64,000 nt of DNA. It comes from Planctomycetia bacterium (GTDB taxonomy: Bacteria > Planctomycetota > Planctomycetia > Pirellulales > PNKZ01). Within the stretch, counting starts at the first letter, position 1, and every line of letters begins with the position of its first letter. The stretch lies in contig JAIOPP010000029.1 in assembly GCA_021413845.1 (NCBI GenBank), forward strand, positions 1 to 64,000, in the 5' to 3' direction. The translations under genes were made by a program, and so were the position numbers. Shown one piece after another: positions 19,450 to 28,651 of the stretch. The notes under the pieces were generated by a model, which was given only the letters and a program-made list of their open reading frames with translations, was not told the origin of the DNA and searched no databases.

Positions 19450-19869
19450 ATGGTCGACAGGCTCACGACCGAAGAACGAAGCCGGCTGATGAGCGCCGTG
19501 CGCGGGCGCGATACCTCGCCGGAGTTGGCCGTGCGGCGACTCGCAACCTCGTTCGGCTTTCGCTATCGACTCCACTCGAAAAAGCTGCCCGGTCGGCCCG
19601 ACTTGGTGTTCCCCGGTTTGCGGAAAGCCGTGTTCGTCCACGGCTGCTTCTGGCACCGGCATCGCTGTCGCCGAGGCCGCTCGATGCCCGCGACGCGCAT
19701 TCCGTTTTGGACGGAGAAGTTCACTCGCAATGTCGAGCGCGACGCCGCCGTTCGTAAGCAACTTCGCCGCGCAGGGTGGCAAGTGCTCATCGTGTGGGAA
19801 TGCAAGCTCACTCCGAAGAACATCGCGCAAACCGCCGAGAGGTTGAAAGCATTTTTGACGGCAAAATGA
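19450..19869 (+). CDS. vsr: Very short patch repair endonuclease
   Basis: The 139-residue product matches Vsr in size and motifs: LTTEERSRLMSAVRGRDTSPE at the start, then RPDLVFPGLRKAVFVHGCFWHRH with the metal-binding Asp and catalytic His cluster, and VIVWECKL-type ending (VLIVWECKL). Vsr nicks 5' of T in T:G mismatches produced by deamination of 5-methylcytosine, starting short-patch repair. It is usually beside a cytosine-5 methyltransferase gene; none is present on either side here. The start at 19450 lies 8 bp after the HEAT-repeat gene. Confidence 0.92.
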   Translation: MVDRLTTEERSRLMSAVRGRDTSPELAVRRLATSFGFRYRLHSKKLPGRPDLVFPGLRKAVFVHGCFWHRHRCRRGRSMPATRIPFWTEKFTRNVERDAAVRKQLRRAGWQVLIVWECKLTPKNIAQTAERLKAFLTAK

Positions 19870-19948
19870 GAAAGCAGTCTCGGGTTTTTCAATAGCCCTA
19901 GATGCATATCTGGGGACACAGCCGTGATCGTAGCTCGCAGCCATCCGT

Positions 19949-19979
19949 GGCGGACGGCACGTGGAACGTGCCTGCTACT
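19949..19979 (-). repeat. Single unit of a dispersed hairpin repeat
   Basis: On the minus strand the unit reads AGTAGCAGGCACG, then TTCCACGTGCC and GTCCGCC; its core GGCACGTTCCACGTGCC folds as a 7-bp stem with a 3-nt loop. It begins 22 bp after the stop of the hydrolase gene ending at 20001, in the orientation leading out of that gene. The same unit occurs at 28539, 28649, 34531 and 34641. Confidence 0.85.
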
Positions 19980-20000
19980 ATACGCGGATCGCGACCGTCG

Positions 20001-22400
20001 TCATTTCGGCGCGGGCCATTGCAAATGTCTGTGCAGAAAATCAAACGTGCCGACCGCGTGGATTTCATGAGGGCCGTCGAAGTATTCGATCTCGGTTTGC
20101 TCGGGAATCTTGAGATCGGCGTAGAGTAGTCGGATTTTGCCGTATTCGTAGCCGACCCATTCGTCGATACCGACGCCGTCGCGATGGCCGCGCTCGACCA
20201 TAAACGGCCGAGGCGCAATCAAGTACGCCATCTCGGCGTAGTTGAACGTGTGACCCAGATCGAATTCGAACATTTCGTATTCGGTGGTCCCCATATAACT
20301 GAACGGATCACGCACGCTCGTACATTTCCGAATCCACTCGTTGAAGTCGCCCGAGCAGATCGACAAACAATAGCGCTCGACCAGCGCCGGCACGCGCATC
20401 GCCGTCTTGCCGCCGTACGACAGGCCGTAGAAGCCGATCCGCTCGGCATCGACGAACCCTAGCGACGCGAGCCAGTTCGTGATCTGCTCATGCTGCGGAA
20501 CGATCACCGACCAGAGCGTCTGCTTCAGCGGATAAAGCTTCCGCACGAGTTGGCGAAAGTGGTGCTTCCCCAAGTACGGATTCTGCGGCGAGAACGCAAC
20601 GAAGCCTCGCTCGGCCAAGTGATGCGCGAAGCGATGGTAGTAGCGCTCGCCGCTGCCGCCGGCATCGATCGTATCGCGCGGCCGACCTTCGAGCCCATGC
20701 TGACATACGACGACGGGCCGGCGTTCGCCCGATTTCAAACCTTTAGGCACCAGCAGCACGCCGTATGCAAACACGTTCGCCTCAGGTTTCTCCGGATCGT
20801 TGTCGAATACATCGAGCACGACTTCGTAGCCCACGTATTTCGGCGTGTCGTAGATTTGTCGCGTGCGCGCGTTCGGCGGCAAGAGCGGCAGTTCGATCTT
20901 GCCGAGTACCTCTTCGTATAAATGTTTCCGATACGGCCCGAGCGAAGCTTTCCACTTCTCCGGATCGCGCGCGGCGTGGTCGGCATTCTTCCAGTAGTCT
21001 TTGCGAACGTACTCGCTTTCGCGAACGAAGGCCTGCGTCTGCTCGACGAGTTGATGGACGTAACGCCCTTGCCAATGCTCGGGCTTGTGCCGACTTCCGA
21101 ACGCAGACTCGCTCGGCCTCGGCGGTGGGTTCGGGATCTTGTCGTCGCCGTAGGCCGCGACGAGCTCGGCGATGAATGCGTCGCTCCAGGGGGCTTGGTC
21201 GGCCGCATCGCCGGCGACGAGCTTCACTTGGTTCGCAAATGCCGGATGACCTTCCGTAAGCTTTAAGGCCCTGGCGATCTCGGCTTTCACATCGCCGATC
21301 GCCGGCGTCGTCAAAGTGCCGGGCGTGATTCGAGTCACGTCTACTTTGCCGTCGCTGGGAATCTTGATCTTCGGCGCTCGCGAGGCTTCGACGATCAATT
21401 GATTCGGCGCGATCATCGCGGCCAACTCGGCGTCGCCGAATTCGTCGAGCAAGCCCCAGACGTTCCGGTAGATCGGCTCTTGCCACAACTGCTCGCGCGG
21501 CCCGAAGTAGCCGCTGACGCCGACGACTTGGATGCGCGGATCGAGCGCGGCCGCATAAAGTGCGAGGAGGCCTCCTTCGCCGTATCCCGCGATCGCAACG
21601 CTCGTAATTCTCCCGTCGACCGCTTTATCGCCGTGTAGTTCCGTCAGGATGCGAATCAGATCGAGCTCGTATCCGATCACATGGCGTCCCATTTCGAACG
21701 CTTGACGATAAATGAACTCGCGATGCGGCTGCGGTGTTTTCCTTGCGCCGTTCACCAATGTCGAGTGCTCGTGATTCCGATCGATCAACCGAGGAACGAC
21801 CACATGAAATCCCGCCGCGACGAACCGTCGTGCGACCGCGCGCTCGTCCGGTGCATTTTCATCGAAGCCTATGAACGACTCGGGCGTTTGATCGGCGTCG
21901 GGAAGCAAGATGATCGTCGGGGAGTTGCGAAGCGGTTTGTCGGGATACAGTTCATACACGTCCGCTTCAAAGCCCGTGGCGACTGCGACGACGCTGTGAA
22001 CCAGCTTAAATCCCGGACCATAGTTCTCACCTTGCTCTACCGAGACTTCGTTCTTATCGCGCAGTTCTTTTTTCGCCGGGTCGCCGAACCCGAGATACTT
22101 CGCTAATCGCGCACGATTCGACTCCATGCTTTTCACATAGGCCGTGGGGCTGGAGAAGTCGCGCTGCCAATGACGAGCGCGGCGTTCGACGCTCGCCGCC
22201 GTTTCGCGATCGGCAAAGCTGTGGAGATCGTCGACCATGCGCAGCGAGATGTCTCCTTGCCACACCAGCGGTTGCGTGCCGGGAAGCGGCGCAGCAGCTT
22301 GGCCGAACGTCGTCGCCGTGAACGACGCATACAACAACGCATAACCGACCCCCAGTGCGATCGTGCGAACGACTGAGAGACGCGATCGGAGAGCGAGCAT
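20001..22400 (-). CDS. Secreted tandem alpha/beta-hydrolase (dienelactone hydrolase/acetyl xylan esterase-like)
   Basis: The 799-residue protein starts with a signal peptide (TIALGVGYALLYASFTAT) and contains two alpha/beta-hydrolase domains. The C-terminal one is intact: nucleophile elbow GLSYGGK with Ser661 and a late histidine in DGPHEIH (about 778-781). The N-terminal one has GYGEGG at 272-277, where the nucleophile serine position is Gly/Glu, so it looks degenerate. Members of this family cleave ester bonds in plant or algal polysaccharides or small lactones. The ATG at 22398-22400 follows GGAG; an alternative at 22430 lacks one. A dispersed hairpin repeat sits 22 bp after the stop. Confidence 0.8.
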   Translation of the reverse strand: MLALRSRLSVVRTIALGVGYALLYASFTATTFGQAAAPLPGTQPLVWQGDISLRMVDDLHSFADRETAASVERRARHWQRDFSSPTAYVKSMESNRARLAKYLGFGDPAKKELRDKNEVSVEQGENYGPGFKLVHSVVAVATGFEADVYELYPDKPLRNSPTIILLPDADQTPESFIGFDENAPDERAVARRFVAAGFHVVVPRLIDRNHEHSTLVNGARKTPQPHREFIYRQAFEMGRHVIGYELDLIRILTELHGDKAVDGRITSVAIAGYGEGGLLALYAAALDPRIQVVGVSGYFGPREQLWQEPIYRNVWGLLDEFGDAELAAMIAPNQLIVEASRAPKIKIPSDGKVDVTRITPGTLTTPAIGDVKAEIARALKLTEGHPAFANQVKLVAGDAADQAPWSDAFIAELVAAYGDDKIPNPPPRPSESAFGSRHKPEHWQGRYVHQLVEQTQAFVRESEYVRKDYWKNADHAARDPEKWKASLGPYRKHLYEEVLGKIELPLLPPNARTRQIYDTPKYVGYEVVLDVFDNDPEKPEANVFAYGVLLVPKGLKSGERRPVVVCQHGLEGRPRDTIDAGGSGERYYHRFAHHLAERGFVAFSPQNPYLGKHHFRQLVRKLYPLKQTLWSVIVPQHEQITNWLASLGFVDAERIGFYGLSYGGKTAMRVPALVERYCLSICSGDFNEWIRKCTSVRDPFSYMGTTEYEMFEFDLGHTFNYAEMAYLIAPRPFMVERGHRDGVGIDEWVGYEYGKIRLLYADLKIPEQTEIEYFDGPHEIHAVGTFDFLHRHLQWPAPK

Positions 22401-22522
22401 GAAAAGTTGCTCCGTGGCGGGCGAGGGCATAGCATGGCGGGATCGAACTCGCCCACGATACACCGCGCCGCGGCGCGGCACAACTTTTCAGCCCGACACA
22501 ACCATTCGGCTAGGAGCGATCC

Positions 22523-23935
22523 ATGCAATGTTGCGACCTGAGGCAACGGATTCTCATGTCGGTGCTGATCTTGTCGGCCGTGGGTTGCGAGCGCGATGTC
22601 TACGACCTGCGCTTGGAACCGGCCGACAAAGGGCTGGTGCGCACGCTAACCGTGTGGCGTGAAAGCGAAGCGCCGGCGGCTTCGACGGCGCCGGAAAACG
22701 TGAAACCGAATAAGCCGCATAAGCCCGAGCAGTTGAAACGGCTCGGCGAGTTGTATCCCGAGCGAGTAACCGGCGATGCCGATATTCGGCAGACGTTTCG
22801 CGGGACGTTCACGAAGAAGATGCCGGTCGATTTCGGCGGCTCGGGCACTTACGAAATGCTCGACTCCCCGCTCGGCTCGGCCCATTGGTACTTGGAGCGT
22901 TTTCGAGGCAACGACGATCTCGACGGGCAACTCTACGATCGCCGCACCGCCGCCGATCGCGTGACCGACCTGACGGTCGCTTGGTTCGACGAACGCTTGA
23001 AGGATTCCCAGCACCGCGAGCCCGTCCACCGCCTCTTGCATCAAGAATTCCGTCAAGATCTGCGCAACATCTCGATCTTTTTTTCGATGGCGCCGGCGCG
23101 GCACGAGCCCGAGGCGACGAACGAAAACGAACGAACCGGTTCCGAGACGAAACTCGTTCCGCACGATCATCCGTTGCTGCGCGTGGGACAGTATTGCATC
23201 GAGCAGGGATATTTCACCTCCGGCGAGTTGACGGCGCTCATCGCGCAAGATTCGAACCGCGAAATGGAAATCCTGCGGCTCGTACGTCGCCTGCTCGGCA
23301 AGAACTGCAAGCTCGACGCGACCGAGGCGGACAAGGAGTTTGCGTTTCTCGCACCGACGGACGAGTTCGCCGAGTCGTGGCGCACGCTGCTAAAAACGAC
23401 GCCCGAATATGCCCGTCTGTTGAATGCTTGGAAGAAGCTGAAAAAGCCCGACGAGGAAAAACCGGAGCCGTTTCAAGTTTTGGAAGAACTCATGACTCCG
23501 ACGATCGCCGGACCGGGCTTCTTGGAAACGGGAGACGACTTGCGATTGCAACTCCGCATTCCAGCGCGGCCTTACCTGACGAACGGCGCGTTCGACGTCG
23601 ATGAATCGGTCGTCCGTTGGCGCGGAGCGTTGAACTCCCCGAGCTTGGGGTTGCCGATGCTCTGCATGGCTTCGTGGTCGGTGCCGAATGAGAAGTTTCA
23701 AGTCGCGCATTTCGGCAGCGTGGCGTTGAAGGGAGAAGCGCTCGCTTCGTTCGTCGCGTTGTATGGAACGCTGGCCCCGGCGCATCAAGCGGAATTCGTT
23801 AAGCACCTTAACGCCTTGGAGCCGGGAGATGCCCTGCGCGGACGGGCCCGCGACTTCGCCCTCGTCGAGCGGGCCGACGCCGCGACCATGGCCACGATCG
23901 ACCGATTAGGGGAATTATTGGCCGAAAACCTGTAA
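22523..23935 (+). CDS. Hypothetical lipoprotein
   Basis: I do not recognise the family of this 470-residue product. It begins with a hydrophobic segment and a lipobox-like end (RILMSVLILSAVGC, Cys22), suggesting an exported lipoprotein. The rest is soluble, rich in charged residues, with a Lys/Glu/Pro-rich stretch around residue 300. The ATG at 22523 is preceded by AGGAG at good spacing. The gene stands alone, divergent from the hydrolase gene. Confidence 0.75.
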   Translation: MQCCDLRQRILMSVLILSAVGCERDVYDLRLEPADKGLVRTLTVWRESEAPAASTAPENVKPNKPHKPEQLKRLGELYPERVTGDADIRQTFRGTFTKKMPVDFGGSGTYEMLDSPLGSAHWYLERFRGNDDLDGQLYDRRTAADRVTDLTVAWFDERLKDSQHREPVHRLLHQEFRQDLRNISIFFSMAPARHEPEATNENERTGSETKLVPHDHPLLRVGQYCIEQGYFTSGELTALIAQDSNREMEILRLVRRLLGKNCKLDATEADKEFAFLAPTDEFAESWRTLLKTTPEYARLLNAWKKLKKPDEEKPEPFQVLEELMTPTIAGPGFLETGDDLRLQLRIPARPYLTNGAFDVDESVVRWRGALNSPSLGLPMLCMASWSVPNEKFQVAHFGSVALKGEALASFVALYGTLAPAHQAEFVKHLNALEPGDALRGRARDFALVERADAATMATIDRLGELLAENL

Positions 23936-24051
23936 TTTGCCTCCGGAATTTGCCTCTCGAAGGTTTTCGACATACGTTTTCGATTGAACACCGCGCATGT
24001 AGGCGGAACTGATCGTAGTGCCGTGATTTAACCTCTTTTCGAGGCCTGAGC

Positions 24052-24441
24052 ATGCCCTGCACTCTGCAAAGCGACGTCGAGTTTTATTCGATGGTCCATG
24101 AGATGAAGCGGACCGCCGACGCGACTTCGCAAGCCAATTCATGCCGTCGCGAGCGATCGCGGATTCCGTTTCATTGCAAGCAATGGATCGCTCCGATGCT
24201 CGGCAGCGCGGTCCCCGGCGATGCGGAGTTCATCGAGGTGGGATGCCGCGATATCTCCACTGCCGGCTTCTCTTATATCAATGCCGAAGTACCGGAATCG
24301 AACGTGCTTTCCGTACGGCTCGGCAAGACCGGCGCCTGGATTTACCTCACGGCGGAAGTCATCCGTTGCGAGAGCACCGCGCTGGGCGAGGGAGACGGCT
24401 ACCTGATGGGCTGCAAATTCATCGGCCGTAGTCCGATCTGA
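24052..24441 (+). CDS. PilZ-domain protein
   Basis: The 129-residue product carries the two PilZ signature elements for binding cyclic di-GMP: an Arg cluster RRERSRIP near residue 33 and the D-x-S-x-x-G motif (CRDISTAGFSYI) near residue 68. It ends in a beta-rich part with MGCKFI. PilZ proteins act as c-di-GMP effectors in motility, adhesion or polysaccharide production. It is a single-domain protein with no adjacent diguanylate cyclase, so its target is unknown. Confidence 0.85.
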   Translation: MPCTLQSDVEFYSMVHEMKRTADATSQANSCRRERSRIPFHCKQWIAPMLGSAVPGDAEFIEVGCRDISTAGFSYINAEVPESNVLSVRLGKTGAWIYLTAEVIRCESTALGEGDGYLMGCKFIGRSPI

Positions 24442-24601
24442 TTTCTGCTTCTAGCTATCGCGGCAAGATTTCAGCCGGCCGGCTCTTCGGCCGAGCGACG
24501 TGGCGGACTTGACAGTCGTGTCGCGGCGCGTGATCGTGACGAATGCGTTTCACATGCTTTCGATCACGTTCGTTCGCCCCTCGCGCAGTCGGCGCCGCTT
24601 C

Positions 24602-25756
24602 ATGGATCGTCGTTCTCACGCCCTGGCGTGTCTGATCTCTTGTTCGATTCTTGCCGCACCGAACCTCGGGCAAGGCCGTGCGTTCGCCGTCGAGCCGACG
24701 TCGATCCCAGCCGACGGCATCGACCTGACGAGCACCGCCTCCGAGGCCGTCACGAAGCGCGTGGCCGAGCATGTCCGTCGGCAGCTGGTGCGCTATCGAG
24801 CGTTCTTGCCGCCGCGCCTCGAACCGCTACTCGCGAGTCCCACGCGCGAGGTCTCGGCGTCGTCGAGCCTTGAGCGCCGCGAACTTCGGATCCGGCTCTT
24901 CGGCACGCTCGAAGCCTATCGGGCCGAAGTCGCTAAGCGGGGGCTGCGCGTCGGCAATCCGGCTTGTTACATCGCCGTAGACCATCTGATTCTGCTCGGC
25001 TTCGACGGCGCGAAATTCGACGATATCTTGAGCGCGGCCCAGGAGCGCTCGAAAAAGATCGAAGAGGCGCGCGTCGACACGGCGCTTCGCTTTGCCGCTT
25101 CGCAGAAAGAGCAGGAACTCCGCTTCAGACGCGAAAACGTGCCGGACAAAGAGCGGCACGACCTATTGCAACGACAGAATCAAGAGTTTCAACGGTCGAA
25201 AGCCGCAGCGAAGCGAGAACGAAAAGAAGCGGACGAGAAAAACGAAAAGCTCTACGACGAGGCCACCGCTCGCCTGCTCGCGCTCGCGGCTCATGAGTTG
25301 TTTCACGCCTACGTCGAGAGAGAAGTGTACCCGCGCGAGCATGGAGGCTTACCAGCTTGGCTGGATGAAGGTTTGGCGCAATTCGTCGAAAACGCGCGCT
25401 GGCGCAACGAGCTACCGATCGTCGACGCTCCGGCCCCCGAGTTGGTGAAGCGACTGCGCGACGAAGCGAAGAACGGAGAGATTCCGAGCGTCGGTTCGCT
25501 GCTCTCGCTGGAAGGGAAGCATTACCTCGCAGGAGTCGCGCAAGGCACCGACGATGTGCGCCGGCGCTACGTGTTCGCCTGGGCCCTGGTTCAGCTTCTA
25601 GCGGAAACGAAACGACTCACGCCGCGCGAGTCGCTCGACCGTTATGTCGAGAACCGCAATGCCGATCCCACGACCCGCTTCGCGAGCTTCGTGAAGAAGT
25701 CGCCGGCGGAATTCGAAACGGAATGGCGCGCGTATCTCGCCAAGCTCACGCGCTGA
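24602..25756 (+). CDS. Secreted DUF1570-type zinc metalloprotease
   Basis: The 384-residue protein has a signal peptide (ALACLISCSILAAP, cleavage near AFA). The gluzincin motif is HELFH at 231-235 and the third-ligand helix LPAWLDEGLAQFVE has its Glu at 257. Between them and the N-terminus is a long charged helical segment (residues 145-220), probably a coiled coil. The layout parallels the protease at 7470 but lacks the lectin-like tail. Longer starts exist upstream (for example GTG at 24500) but they bury the signal peptide. It ends 24 bp from the convergent glnD. Confidence 0.8.
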   Translation: MDRRSHALACLISCSILAAPNLGQGRAFAVEPTSIPADGIDLTSTASEAVTKRVAEHVRRQLVRYRAFLPPRLEPLLASPTREVSASSSLERRELRIRLFGTLEAYRAEVAKRGLRVGNPACYIAVDHLILLGFDGAKFDDILSAAQERSKKIEEARVDTALRFAASQKEQELRFRRENVPDKERHDLLQRQNQEFQRSKAAAKRERKEADEKNEKLYDEATARLLALAAHELFHAYVEREVYPREHGGLPAWLDEGLAQFVENARWRNELPIVDAPAPELVKRLRDEAKNGEIPSVGSLLSLEGKHYLAGVAQGTDDVRRRYVFAWALVQLLAETKRLTPRESLDRYVENRNADPTTRFASFVKKSPAEFETEWRAYLAKLTR

Positions 25757-25780
25757 CGCTCTCAAGACTCCGGAGCGACG

Positions 25781-28474
25781 TCATTGCTTCGAAGCATCGC
25801 TTCGTTCCCAAGCCTCGATTTCGACGAGCAAACGCGTGCGCAGTTCGTTGAGCTTGGCGGTCGAATCGATCTTCTTCCCTTTCTGATCGACGACGTAAAA
25901 CACATCGACGACCTGATCGACGTATGTGCCGATTTTGGCGACCCCGACGGATAGTTTCATATCGAACAGGGTCCGCGTAATCGTATAGAGCAAGCCTCGT
26001 CGATCGGCGGCGAAGATGTCGACGACGGTGTAACGATCCGAGGTGTTGTTGTCGGTCTGCACGCGCGTCGGCAGCGCCGGCAGCGCGGCATTGCGCACCG
26101 CTGCGCTTCCCCAAACGCGACGAAACACCGGTCGGCGATTGTGCCGAGGATCGAGCGATTTCACGAGCGCTCGACAAACCTCGTCGGTGCGCGTCGAGGA
26201 AGGTTCCGCGGCATAGTCGGGATCCTGTACCCAAAACCGATCGACGATCAACCCCTCATCAAGCGTGTTGATTTCGGCGGAGAGAATTTGCAATCCTTGC
26301 GCGGCGAGCGCTCCCGTCAGACGATGAAACACGCCTGGCGCAATGTCTTCATAGGTGCCGATCCAATACTCGGTCGTGTTGCTTTCGGGAAGGTATCGCG
26401 CCTGCGCGATCGCTTGACTTCGATCGAGCGTGCGAAGCTTGCCCAAGTCTTCGGCGATCCGCTCCGGGGCTACTCCACGAAGATAACTCGGCGGCAAGCC
26501 TGCGATCCGTTTTTCGTACCAAGCCGTATCTTGAGCTGATGCCTGTTTCGATACGGCGGCAAGCGCGCTACGCACCAGGCCGCGTCGTTCGTCGAGCGCC
26601 GCGGTCCCGTCGTCGTCCGCTGCGTCGCTCGTCAGCTTGCGGCGCGTCCGGCGATAAAGATCCGCCAACACCTCCGTCTTCCAAGCATTGAGCGTACCGG
26701 GCCCGACGGCCGCGGTGTCGCAACACGTCAGCACGAAGAGCATCTGCAACCACTCGGGCGACCCGACATCGACCGCGAACTTGAGCAACACGCGCTCGTC
26801 GCTCGTATCGCGGCGAAAAGCCAGATGCGACATCACGAGATGTTTGTGAACCAGAAACTTGAGCGCTTCGCCGTCGGCTTCTTCGATGCCGAGGCGCACG
26901 ACTGTTTCCGCGGCGATGCGCAAGCCGACTTCGCTATGATCTTCGGCGTAGCCCTTGCCCAAGTCGTGCAACAACAACGCGAGGTGAAGAATGCGTTTTC
27001 GCTTCAACCCTTCGTAGGCTTGCCCGAGCACGCCCGTATCGCCGACGAGCGCCGTGGCGTATTCGACGGCGCGAAACGTATGTTCGTCGACCGTGTACTT
27101 GTGATACTCGTTGAACTGCAGCAAGCAGCGCGCATGCGCGAACTCGGGAAGAATCTTTTCCAGCGCGCCGACTTCGTGCAGCATTCGCAACAACTCGGGA
27201 AGCCGTGCCGAGTGGTCGAGCAATACCAAAAACTTCTCGGCCGTTTTCGGGGTCGGAGTCGCAGGGAGCTTCGGCACCGCCTCGCGAATCGCTTCGATCG
27301 TGTCGCGATCGATTGGCTTATCGTAAAGATTCGCGAGCACGCAGAGCCGCAAAATTTCGTCGAGGCCGGTGGATAATTGCGCATGCGCCGAACGACGCAG
27401 CCCGATCTGCTGCGGCCCGACCACGAAGTCGCGCTCGAAGCGGTGCGACACCAGCGGGCTCATCATCTTCGACCAGAGCGGCGTTTCACGGGTTCGATCG
27501 ATGAACCGTGTTGCGATTCCGCTCACGCGACTCGTCAGTCGAAAGTATTGCTGCATGAACTCCTCGACCGGGAGTTGCCCTGCATTGCCGCGAAAGCCGC
27601 GCACCGCGGCCAATCGCATTTGCTCCGCCTTGTCGAGTACGTCGCTGCTCTTGCCGGCGTGAAAGTGCATGTCGTTGCGCAGTTGCAACAGAAATTCCCA
27701 CGCCTCCTGCAGAGCGTCGAAGTCTTCCCGGCTCAAGTCGCCCTGCAACCGTAAGCCGTCGGGCTCGGCCATGCCGTACTTCAAGAAGCCGACCCAACGA
27801 ACGAACTGGATGTCGCGCAATCCGCCGCGCGAACGCTTGAGGTTCGGTTCCAGGAGATAAACGGTTTCGCCGTACTGATTTCGTTCCTCGCCGCGGGCCG
27901 CTTCGACGATCGCGAGCAGCGCATCCGCGCGCCGCATCGTCGCTTTCTTATAGCGATTCTTAAAAGAATCGAACAACTCCGGGCTGCCGCATAGTCGACG
28001 CGATTCGATGAGCGACGTGCAGATCGTGGCGTCGTCGCGCGCGGAGTTGCAGGCTTGCGCGATCGTGCGCACCGATTGTCCGAGCTGTAGACCGACGTCG
28101 AAGACATCGCGCATCATGCGCTCCGCGAGACGCGCCGTTCGTCGCTGCGCATCGGCGCCCTCGGCGTGCAGCAGCATGAGATCGACGTCGCTGTAGGGAG
28201 CGAGATCTTGTCGACCGGTGCCGCCGTGCGCAACCACGCAACAGAGCTTCTCCAAGCCGTCCGGCCCCGCCTCGCCGAGGTCTTCCAGCGCCGCACGATA
28301 GAGCTCCAGCACGATCGAGTCGTAAAGCTCGGTCATCGCCCGACAGACTTGAATGCCGGGCGAACCTTTTTCGTGTCGCTGCCGAATGCGCTCGCGACCT
28401 TCCGCTAAGCGACGCTTCGAATCGACGACGAGCGGACGCAAGCCGGGAGAAGGAGTCATAGCGAGATCGGGCAT
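25781..28474 (-). CDS. glnD: Bifunctional uridylyltransferase/uridylyl-removing enzyme (PII regulator)
   Basis: The 897-residue length and domain order match GlnD. A nucleotidyltransferase domain has the GGTGRQDLAPYSDVDLML motif at about residue 80. A central HD domain, with LLLHDLGKGYAEDHSEVG near 465, performs uridylyl removal. Two C-terminal ACT domains, one starting near YTVVDIFAADRRGLLYTI, sense glutamine. The enzyme modifies PII proteins according to nitrogen status. The start at 28472-28474 is preferred; the frame stays open to 28618, but that extension is translated dispersed repeat (it reads ADGTWNVPAT). MTPSPG at 28459 is another possible start. No glnB or amt gene is adjacent. Confidence 0.92.
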   Translation of the reverse strand: MPDLAMTPSPGLRPLVVDSKRRLAEGRERIRQRHEKGSPGIQVCRAMTELYDSIVLELYRAALEDLGEAGPDGLEKLCCVVAHGGTGRQDLAPYSDVDLMLLHAEGADAQRRTARLAERMMRDVFDVGLQLGQSVRTIAQACNSARDDATICTSLIESRRLCGSPELFDSFKNRYKKATMRRADALLAIVEAARGEERNQYGETVYLLEPNLKRSRGGLRDIQFVRWVGFLKYGMAEPDGLRLQGDLSREDFDALQEAWEFLLQLRNDMHFHAGKSSDVLDKAEQMRLAAVRGFRGNAGQLPVEEFMQQYFRLTSRVSGIATRFIDRTRETPLWSKMMSPLVSHRFERDFVVGPQQIGLRRSAHAQLSTGLDEILRLCVLANLYDKPIDRDTIEAIREAVPKLPATPTPKTAEKFLVLLDHSARLPELLRMLHEVGALEKILPEFAHARCLLQFNEYHKYTVDEHTFRAVEYATALVGDTGVLGQAYEGLKRKRILHLALLLHDLGKGYAEDHSEVGLRIAAETVVRLGIEEADGEALKFLVHKHLVMSHLAFRRDTSDERVLLKFAVDVGSPEWLQMLFVLTCCDTAAVGPGTLNAWKTEVLADLYRRTRRKLTSDAADDDGTAALDERRGLVRSALAAVSKQASAQDTAWYEKRIAGLPPSYLRGVAPERIAEDLGKLRTLDRSQAIAQARYLPESNTTEYWIGTYEDIAPGVFHRLTGALAAQGLQILSAEINTLDEGLIVDRFWVQDPDYAAEPSSTRTDEVCRALVKSLDPRHNRRPVFRRVWGSAAVRNAALPALPTRVQTDNNTSDRYTVVDIFAADRRGLLYTITRTLFDMKLSVGVAKIGTYVDQVVDVFYVVDQKGKKIDSTAKLNELRTRLLVEIEAWERSDASKQ

Positions 28475-28538
28475 GGGGCGAGGTTCGGAAAGGGGCCTAT
28501 TATCGCAAATGCCGTCCGGCCGGCTACGGCACCTCTCT

Positions 28539-28649
28539 GTAGCAGGCACGTTCCACGTGCCGTCCGCCGCAAATGACCCGAGGGCTACCGAATCCGACTC
28601 CCTCGCCGAACGACGCATGTGGCTACGGCACGTGGAACGTGCCTGCTAC
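28539..28649. repeat. Paired inverted hairpin repeat (about 110 bp element)
   Basis: Two copies of the hairpin unit face each other: GTAGCAGGCACGTTCCACG at the left end (28539) and its reverse complement ending ...CGTGCCTGCTAC at 28649. The 23-bp ends are perfect inverted repeats; the middle contains ACCGAATCCGACTC. The same layout, with the same middle 14-mer, recurs at 34531-34641. The element fills most of the space between the HAD-gene stop (28652) and the glnD start (28474). Confidence 0.85.
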
Positions 28650-28651
28650 TT

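Noticed and set aside
19450-19869. Restriction-modification system around vsr
   Set aside because: Neither neighbour is a methyltransferase or restriction enzyme.
28475-28618. N-terminal extension of glnD through the repeat
   Set aside because: The extra residues are a translation of the dispersed repeat (ADGTWNVPAT); the GlnD-like sequence starts after 28474.
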